Source of the DNA: Halobellus rarus
GTDB taxonomy: Archaea; Halobacteriota; Halobacteria; Halobacteriales; Haloferacaceae
NCBI RefSeq assembly: GCF_024494595.1
Contig: NZ_JANHDI010000006.1
Coordinates: 124,001 to 188,000, forward strand
DNA length: 64,000 nucleotides
Direction of reading: 5' to 3'
Positions 59,107 through 64,000 of the stretch are shown one piece after another. The position numbers and the translations under genes were made by a program. The number at the start of each line of letters is the position of its first letter. Within the stretch, counting starts at the first letter, position 1. A model generated the notes under the pieces. It saw only the letters and a list, made by a program, of their open reading frames with translations. It did not search any database and had not been told where the DNA came from.

Positions 59107-59901
59107 ATGCCCTCCACGAACACCGCCGCCATCGAAGCGGACGACCTCCGGAAGCGGTACGGGTCGGAAGTCGCCCTCGACGGCGTCTCGCTCTCGATCC
59201 CGACCGGCACCGTGTACGGGTTCCTCGGGCCGAACGGCGCGGGAAAGACGACGACGATGCGGATCCTCACCGGACTCTCGCGACCGTCGAGCGGGACCGT
59301 CCGGGTCTGCGGCGTCGACGTCGCCGACCGCCGCGCGCTGGCCCGTCACGTCGGCTACCTCCCCGAGACGCCGCCGCTGTACGAGGAGTTCAGCGCGCGC
59401 GAACAACTCGAGTACGTCGCAGACCTCCGAGACATCGCCGGCGAAGTCGCCGACGAGCGTATCGATCGATACCTGGCCGAGTTCGAGTTGCTCGACGACG
59501 CCGACCGGCGAATCAGCGAGTACTCGAAGGGGATGAAACAGAAGACCGCCTTCGTGCAGAGCGTCCTCCACGACCCCGACGTCCTCTTTTTAGACGAACC
59601 GACCTCCGGTCTCGACCCCCGCGCGGCGCGACGGATCCGGGAATCGATCCTGGCCTTCGCCGACGCGGGGACCACGGTCTTTCTCTCGACGCACATCCTG
59701 CCGGTCGTCGAGGCCGTCGCCGACGAGGTGGGCGTCCTCTACGAGGGCCGACTCGTCGCCGAAGGCCCGCCCGACGCGGTGACGTCGCGGGCGGCGACGG
59801 GAGACAGCGGGTCGCTTGAGGACGCCTTCCTCGCGGTCACGAGCGGCGGCGAGGACGTCGTCGACGCCGAGGAAACCGACTCCGGCTCCGAGCGCGTATG
59901 A
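59107..59901 (+). CDS. ABC transporter ATP-binding protein
   Basis: A 264-residue ABC ATPase of the drug/copper-export type. Walker A GPNGAGKTT, Q-loop, signature YSKGMKQK and Walker B DVLFLDEPTSGLDPR are present, and the switch His lies in LSTHILPVVE. The last ~40 residues are acidic. It overlaps the permease gene by 4 bp, so the two work as a unit. Confidence 0.93.
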   Translation: MPSTNTAAIEADDLRKRYGSEVALDGVSLSIPTGTVYGFLGPNGAGKTTTMRILTGLSRPSSGTVRVCGVDVADRRALARHVGYLPETPPLYEEFSAREQLEYVADLRDIAGEVADERIDRYLAEFELLDDADRRISEYSKGMKQKTAFVQSVLHDPDVLFLDEPTSGLDPRAARRIRESILAFADAGTTVFLSTHILPVVEAVADEVGVLYEGRLVAEGPPDAVTSRAATGDSGSLEDAFLAVTSGGEDVVDAEETDSGSERV

Positions 59902-61508
59902 GCCTTCGAGCTGACCTCCGACACGGTCTGCGAATCGCTCGCGCCGAGTTCGTCCGCAGCGTCCGCGGGTACGCCCGCGACCGGCGGCGACTCCTCGGTC
60001 TCGCCGTGGCCGTCCTGTTCTTCGGCGGCAACCTCCTCTTCTCGCTCCCGACGGCGTACCTGCTGGGGCGGACGGTTCGGTCGGCGGACGCGATCCCGTT
60101 TCTCGGCCCCGCGGCGACTGCACTCCCGTTTCTTCTCGTCGCACTGGCCGCCCTGCGGACGCTCGAACGGATCGGACGCCCGGAGGCCGAGGAACTCCTG
60201 CTCTCGACCGTCCACCCGCGTGCGGCCGTGATCGGCCTTATCTGCGCCGAGATCGCACGGCTGGCCATATGGTTCGGGCTCCCGATCGCCGCGGTCGTCG
60301 CCGCGTTCGCGCTCGGGCTCGGTTCGGCGACGTTCCCGCTGACGGTCGCGGTCGTCGTGCTCCCGCTCGTCTGCTGGGCGGCCGTCTGGGGGTACGCGCT
60401 GGGCATCGGGTTCCTCCGCCTCTTCCGGTGGCTCCCCGCGCTCGGTCGCGCGGCGAAGATCGGCGGCTTCCTCGGGATGCTCGCGCTCGTCCTGGCGTCG
60501 CAGTCGATCGGCCGCCTCGTCGCCGACGGATCGTTCTCCGTTCGGGGGGCTCTCGACGCGGTCACGATCGGCCCGCTGACTGAGTACGTCGCCGTCGCGT
60601 TCCTCGGCACGCCGCTCTCCCGATCGCTCTCGCCGGTAGGTCCCGGAATCCTGCTCCTGTTCGTCGCGCTCACGCCCCTCGGGACCGCCGTCGCCGCTCG
60701 CTCGGCGAAGACGCTCTGGTTCACCGACGCGTCGAAACCGGAGCGAGCGACGCGATCGAAGACGTCGTCCGGCGGGTTCGCCGCCCCGCGTCCCTTCGCG
60801 GCGACGAAACCGGGACGCATCGCGTGGGGGCACCTGGTCCGCGCCGTGCGACACCCCCAGGAGTTCAGCCACCTGGTGATGATCGTCTTCTTCCTCGGTC
60901 CGGTCGGAACCACGTTCGTCCAGTCCTCGGGCGACGCGCTCGGAGCGCTCGCGGCCGCGACCGGCGTCGGCCTCGCGACGTACCTCGCGGGCGCGACGTT
61001 CGGGCTGAATCCTCTCGGCGACGATCGGCCGCAACTCTCCCTGGTACTTCTCAGCGGGACGACCCCTCGAACACTCGTGCGCGGTCGAGTCACCGCCGGC
61101 GTCGCGGTTTCCGCGCCGGTCGCCGCTCTCGTTCCCGCGGCCGCTCTCGGCCTGGGTGCCGCCCCGGAACTGGCGGGGGCGTTCGCCGCTGTCGGACTCC
61201 CGATGTGCGTCGCCGCGTCGCTCTTCTCCGTCGGGCTGGGGGCCTCGTATCCGATCTACGAGGAGCGCGAGTTCTGGGGCGCGGAGACGGTCGTTCCCTC
61301 GACGCTGGTGATGGTGGCGTACCTGTTCGTCGTCGGCGGCGGCACGGTCATCGGCCTCCTCGCGACGTGGTTCGTCGCTTCAGGACGGCTGACTGCGACG
61401 CCGCTCGTCGCCGGGGGGCTCTCCGTGTACGTGCTGACGACGGCGGGCGTCTCCTACGGGTCCTATCGGTACGCCGTCCGGCGATACCGTCGGTATGCGT
61501 TCGATTAG
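59898..61508 (+). CDS. ABC transporter permease
   Basis: A 536-residue membrane protein with about twelve helices, the partner of the ABC ATPase it overlaps. No strong family motif beyond an ABC-2-like layout; cargo unknown. The C-terminus overlaps the convergent DUF5789 gene by 4 bp. Confidence 0.85.
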   Translation: MSLRADLRHGLRIARAEFVRSVRGYARDRRRLLGLAVAVLFFGGNLLFSLPTAYLLGRTVRSADAIPFLGPAATALPFLLVALAALRTLERIGRPEAEELLLSTVHPRAAVIGLICAEIARLAIWFGLPIAAVVAAFALGLGSATFPLTVAVVVLPLVCWAAVWGYALGIGFLRLFRWLPALGRAAKIGGFLGMLALVLASQSIGRLVADGSFSVRGALDAVTIGPLTEYVAVAFLGTPLSRSLSPVGPGILLLFVALTPLGTAVAARSAKTLWFTDASKPERATRSKTSSGGFAAPRPFAATKPGRIAWGHLVRAVRHPQEFSHLVMIVFFLGPVGTTFVQSSGDALGALAAATGVGLATYLAGATFGLNPLGDDRPQLSLVLLSGTTPRTLVRGRVTAGVAVSAPVAALVPAAALGLGAAPELAGAFAAVGLPMCVAASLFSVGLGASYPIYEEREFWGAETVVPSTLVMVAYLFVVGGGTVIGLLATWFVASGRLTATPLVAGGLSVYVLTTAGVSYGSYRYAVRRYRRYAFD

Positions 61509-61762
61509 GCGTCGCCTTCGGACTGATACGGCTCGCCCACTGCTCCCCGCGGGAGCGTGTTGTGCAGTTCCGCTTCGAGGTCTTCGGCCGACTCGAAGAC
61601 GTCGCTGCTGGTCTGGCTGACTAGGTCACCGAAGTCCTCGCGTCCGTCCGCCAGAACGAGCGTGACGTCGGCCAGTTCCGCACCGGCCTCCGACCGCTCG
61701 ATCGGATACTCTAGCTCTTCGAGGGCCTCGTTGACGTCGCTGAAGTGTACTTCGCGGCTCAT
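61505..61762 (-). CDS. DUF5789 family protein
   Basis: An 85-residue acidic protein from ATG 61762. MSREVHFSDVNEALEELEYP, LVLADGREDFGDLVSQ and HNTLPRGAVGEPYQSEGDA match the haloarchaeal DUF5789 family. Function unknown. Confidence 0.85.
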   Translation of the reverse strand: MSREVHFSDVNEALEELEYPIERSEAGAELADVTLVLADGREDFGDLVSQTSSDVFESAEDLEAELHNTLPRGAVGEPYQSEGDA

Positions 61763-61948
61763 ACCGTACTATACGCGAACTGACTACTTCAAGCTATGCG
61801 GCGAGAAGAAAACTGAACACCTGGCTTTGGGTTCAGTGCCACTCCCCACGTCGACAGCGGACAGTACAGTAGCATTTGCGACCCGCTGCTCACCCGATCG
61901 TATGACGGCGTGCGATCGAGTGAGCGAAGGCGTGCAAACGCCACTATC

Positions 61949-63451
61949 TCACCCTCTGAGTCCGTCCCTGATCATCCGGAGGTTGTGCTCGATGCCCCAG
62001 TCGAACTGCCGTTCGAGCAGGTAGGCGACGACGAAGTACAGCAGCGCGCCGGTCGGGACGAGCACGACGAGTTCGACGAGCGGGGGGAGATTGGTCACCG
62101 AGGTCGCATACCGCAGCGACCCGAACATCACGGTGGCGGCGACGAACGGGTAGACGTACTCGGTGTAGAGCTGCATCGAACGGCCGTTCACGATCCGCGC
62201 GGCGAGGTAGACGTCGATCGGTAACATCGGAACGATGTACACGGCGACGACGACGAGCGCCGTTCCCTCGATGCCCCACCTGGCCGTGGCGGGCCAGATC
62301 AAGAGCGCGATGCAGCACACCCGCAGGAACCCGAGCTTCGCGATGTAGTCGGGCCGCCCGAGCGCCTTCCAGACGGCACCGAAGTTGCGCGTGATCGCGT
62401 GCATCAGTCCGTACAGCGCGAGGATCTGCATCGTCACGATCATCGGCTCCCACTCCTCGCCCAGGACGACCGGGACGAAACTCGGCGCGACCAGGGCGAT
62501 CCCGAACGCGAGCGGGAAGGCAACGAACGCGGTGAGACGGGTCGTCTGAATGAGCGCCTCCCGCAACTCGTCAAGGTCGTCCTGCAACTGCGAGTACGCG
62601 GGAAACGTGATCTTTGAGATAATCCCGGAGAACTCCGAGGCGGGCGTATCGGCGAGCCGATAGGCGTACTGGTAAAACCCCAGCGCCGTCGCGGAGAGGA
62701 ACCACCCGACGAAGGCGTCGTCGCCCTCGCTGAAAATGAAGCCCACGATGGACGCGCCGGTGATCCACTTCCCGTAGTTGATGAGCTTTTTCGCCGTCTC
62801 GACTTCGAACGCGGGCCAGGGGCGGTAGTCGTGGAGGACGTACGAGAGGGCGAACTTGACGAACGACCGACTCAGGGAGGCGAACACGAGCGCCCAGACA
62901 GTGGGAGAGTACAGCGCGTACCCGACGCCGACGACGAACTGCACGAGGGCGGCGCTGCTCTGCCAGACGAAGTTTTTGTGAAAGGAGAGGTCCTTCTGGA
63001 AGTACACCACCCCGGGGTTCCGCATTCCGATCAGGAGCGGGCTGAGTCCCAGCGCCCGAATGAGAATCGTCGCGCCCGGTTCGCTGAACAGGTCCGCGAT
63101 GAACGGTGCCGCGACGAACAGCACGGCGAAAATGAGGAAGCCGCGACCGGCCTCCAGACTCCAGGTCGTGTTGAGGTACTTGTCGACGTTTTCCTCGACG
63201 TCCTGAACGAGTGCGGCGTTGATCCCGATGTCGGTGAACCGCCTCGTCGCGGAGACCGTCAGGAGCGCGATACCCATCAACCCGAAGTCCCGCGGCGAGA
63301 GCAGCCGCGCGAGGACGATGAGCATCAATATCTGTGAGAACCGGACCGAGACCGTCGTCATCGACACCCAAATGCCGCTCTTCATCGTCCGCTGGACGAC
63401 GGAGCCGGACGGAACGAGGCGTCTCACGAACTCCCGAAGCCGATCTCTCAT
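61949..63451 (-). CDS. Polysaccharide/lipid-linked oligosaccharide flippase (COG2244)
   Basis: A 500-residue membrane protein with about fourteen helices, of the Wzx/MOP exporter group that flips lipid-linked glycans for cell-surface glycoprotein or polysaccharide assembly. SGIWVSMTTVSVRFSQILMLI and ARLLSPRDFGLMGIALLTV open the protein; FPAYSQLQDDLDELREAL is a typical later loop. A probable glycosyltransferase gene starts divergently at 63782, which fits a glycan cluster continuing past the window. Confidence 0.88.
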   Translation of the reverse strand: MRDRLREFVRRLVPSGSVVQRTMKSGIWVSMTTVSVRFSQILMLIVLARLLSPRDFGLMGIALLTVSATRRFTDIGINAALVQDVEENVDKYLNTTWSLEAGRGFLIFAVLFVAAPFIADLFSEPGATILIRALGLSPLLIGMRNPGVVYFQKDLSFHKNFVWQSSAALVQFVVGVGYALYSPTVWALVFASLSRSFVKFALSYVLHDYRPWPAFEVETAKKLINYGKWITGASIVGFIFSEGDDAFVGWFLSATALGFYQYAYRLADTPASEFSGIISKITFPAYSQLQDDLDELREALIQTTRLTAFVAFPLAFGIALVAPSFVPVVLGEEWEPMIVTMQILALYGLMHAITRNFGAVWKALGRPDYIAKLGFLRVCCIALLIWPATARWGIEGTALVVVAVYIVPMLPIDVYLAARIVNGRSMQLYTEYVYPFVAATVMFGSLRYATSVTNLPPLVELVVLVPTGALLYFVVAYLLERQFDWGIEHNLRMIRDGLRG

Positions 63452-63781
63452 CTCCGTGTGGTTCGTCTATTACCGATCAGTGATACGCTCCTACCACGAG
63501 GTTCCATTACTCCCCACACCGACGGAAGTGAGCATTGTTATTCCGTGGGTAACGCCTCGACACAGGTCGCTCCCGCCGGATCGAGTCAACGAGTATCATT
63601 ACTAAGATCGGCTCCAGACCGGAACGAGGGTGCACGAACTCCGGTATCCAGGGTATAATTATCCGACTCTCACCCGTCTCCGTCATACGATGATCATTGC
63701 ACGCACCGGAACAGTAACTGGTCCGAGACACGAGAGCGACCCCCGACCGTCACGACTCGCTCTCAGTCACCGCTCGCTCCG
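63452..63781. other. Divergent intergenic region
   Basis: 330 bp between the flippase and glycosyltransferase starts. It contains AT-rich patches (e.g. ggtataattatcc near 63650) that may be promoter elements. No gene seen. Confidence 0.5.
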
Positions 63782-64000
63782 ATGAAATCCACCCACGAAC
63801 TCACTGTTCTCCTGATGAGCGGCAGCTGGTACGAGGAGAACGCGTATATGACGTTGTTATCGAGGGCACTCCGAGACCACGGGATCGAGGTGCGAACCCC
63901 GGATCTGCTCCTTTTCTTTCCGCTCACACGGACGGTGCTCCGAAACCGCGACGCCGACGTGATGCAACTAGACTGGATATACGACTACTACGCGACGGGC
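63782..64000 (+). CDS. Probable glycosyltransferase, N-terminal fragment
   Basis: The first 73 codons of a gene cut by the window edge, from ATG 63782. LTVLLMSGSWYEENAYMTLLSRAL and the following Rossmann-like pattern (VRTPDLLLFFP, DADVMQLDWIYDYY) suggest the first domain of a GT-B glycosyltransferase. The divergent flippase supports a glycan role. The catalytic domain is outside the window. Confidence 0.6.
   Translation, partial: MKSTHELTVLLMSGSWYEENAYMTLLSRALRDHGIEVRTPDLLLFFPLTRTVLRNRDADVMQLDWIYDYYATG

Overview
The window is a stretch of a haloarchaeal (Halobacteria) chromosome or large replicon. The evidence is the high GC content, the strongly acidic proteins, archaeal TATA-type leaderless promoters, and many families confined to or typical of haloarchaea: rod-determining factor RdfA, AMP phosphorylase, halocyanin, HTH_10/Bat-type regulators, DUF2249, a JAMM desampylase and DUF5789/DUF7521/DUF7544 proteins. 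No insertion sequence, integrase or CRISPR array was recognised.

Layout. 1-8.6 kb: the end of nicotinate phosphoribosyltransferase, AMP phosphorylase, a divergent triosephosphate isomerase paralogue, an amidohydrolase plus Rieske pair, RdfA, a membrane protein and a TrkH potassium transporter. 8.8-10.9 kb: a MATE exporter with its TetR regulator. 11.1-29.3 kb: a denitrification/low-oxygen island, interrupted at 12.7-15.1 kb by a second amidohydrolase plus Rieske module with an IclR regulator. The island holds a CGCGG-type candidate peptide, two DUF2249 proteins, a lone cytochrome oxidase subunit I, an HTH_10 regulator, halocyanin, a two-domain multicopper oxidase, quinol-type NO reductase, a radical SAM/SPASM protein, copper nitrite reductase NirK, two cupins and a heme-copper-oxidase-like membrane protein. 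30.7-45 kb: an SDR, a second TrkH, transporters, a JAMM protease, an Nramp-like carrier, and a lactate permease with a fused FAD/Fe-S lactate dehydrogenase. 45-50.6 kb: dihydrofolate reductase, MsrA, the proline operon proB-proA-proC and a HEAT-repeat protein. 51-57.8 kb: a stress set (DUF2892, Hsp20, a CBS protein fused to a ribosome-hibernation-like domain, phosphoribosyltransferase, DUF2267, universal stress protein, carbamate kinase, a cyclic-2,3-diphosphoglycerate-synthetase-like GTPase) and an unusual tRNA-Ser. 57.8-64 kb: membrane proteins, an ABC transporter, a polysaccharide flippase and the start of a probable glycosyltransferase.

How the genes work together. The island covers nitrite to NO (NirK) and NO to N2O (NorB), with halocyanin as a likely electron carrier; no nitrate reductase or N2O reductase lies in the window. 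A 12-bp near-palindrome, consensus CGAAYAYRTTCG with minor variants, occurs at twelve sites in the island. It sits either 39-42 bp from the start codon (accessory genes) or 67-81 bp (halocyanin, multicopper oxidase, NorB, NirK), so the genes look like one regulon. The same box precedes a CGCGG-motif peptide and a radical SAM/SPASM enzyme, which suggests that a peptide-modification system belongs to the denitrification response.

Coordinates of boxes and start codons were counted by hand. Family names come from recognition of motifs; no database search was possible.
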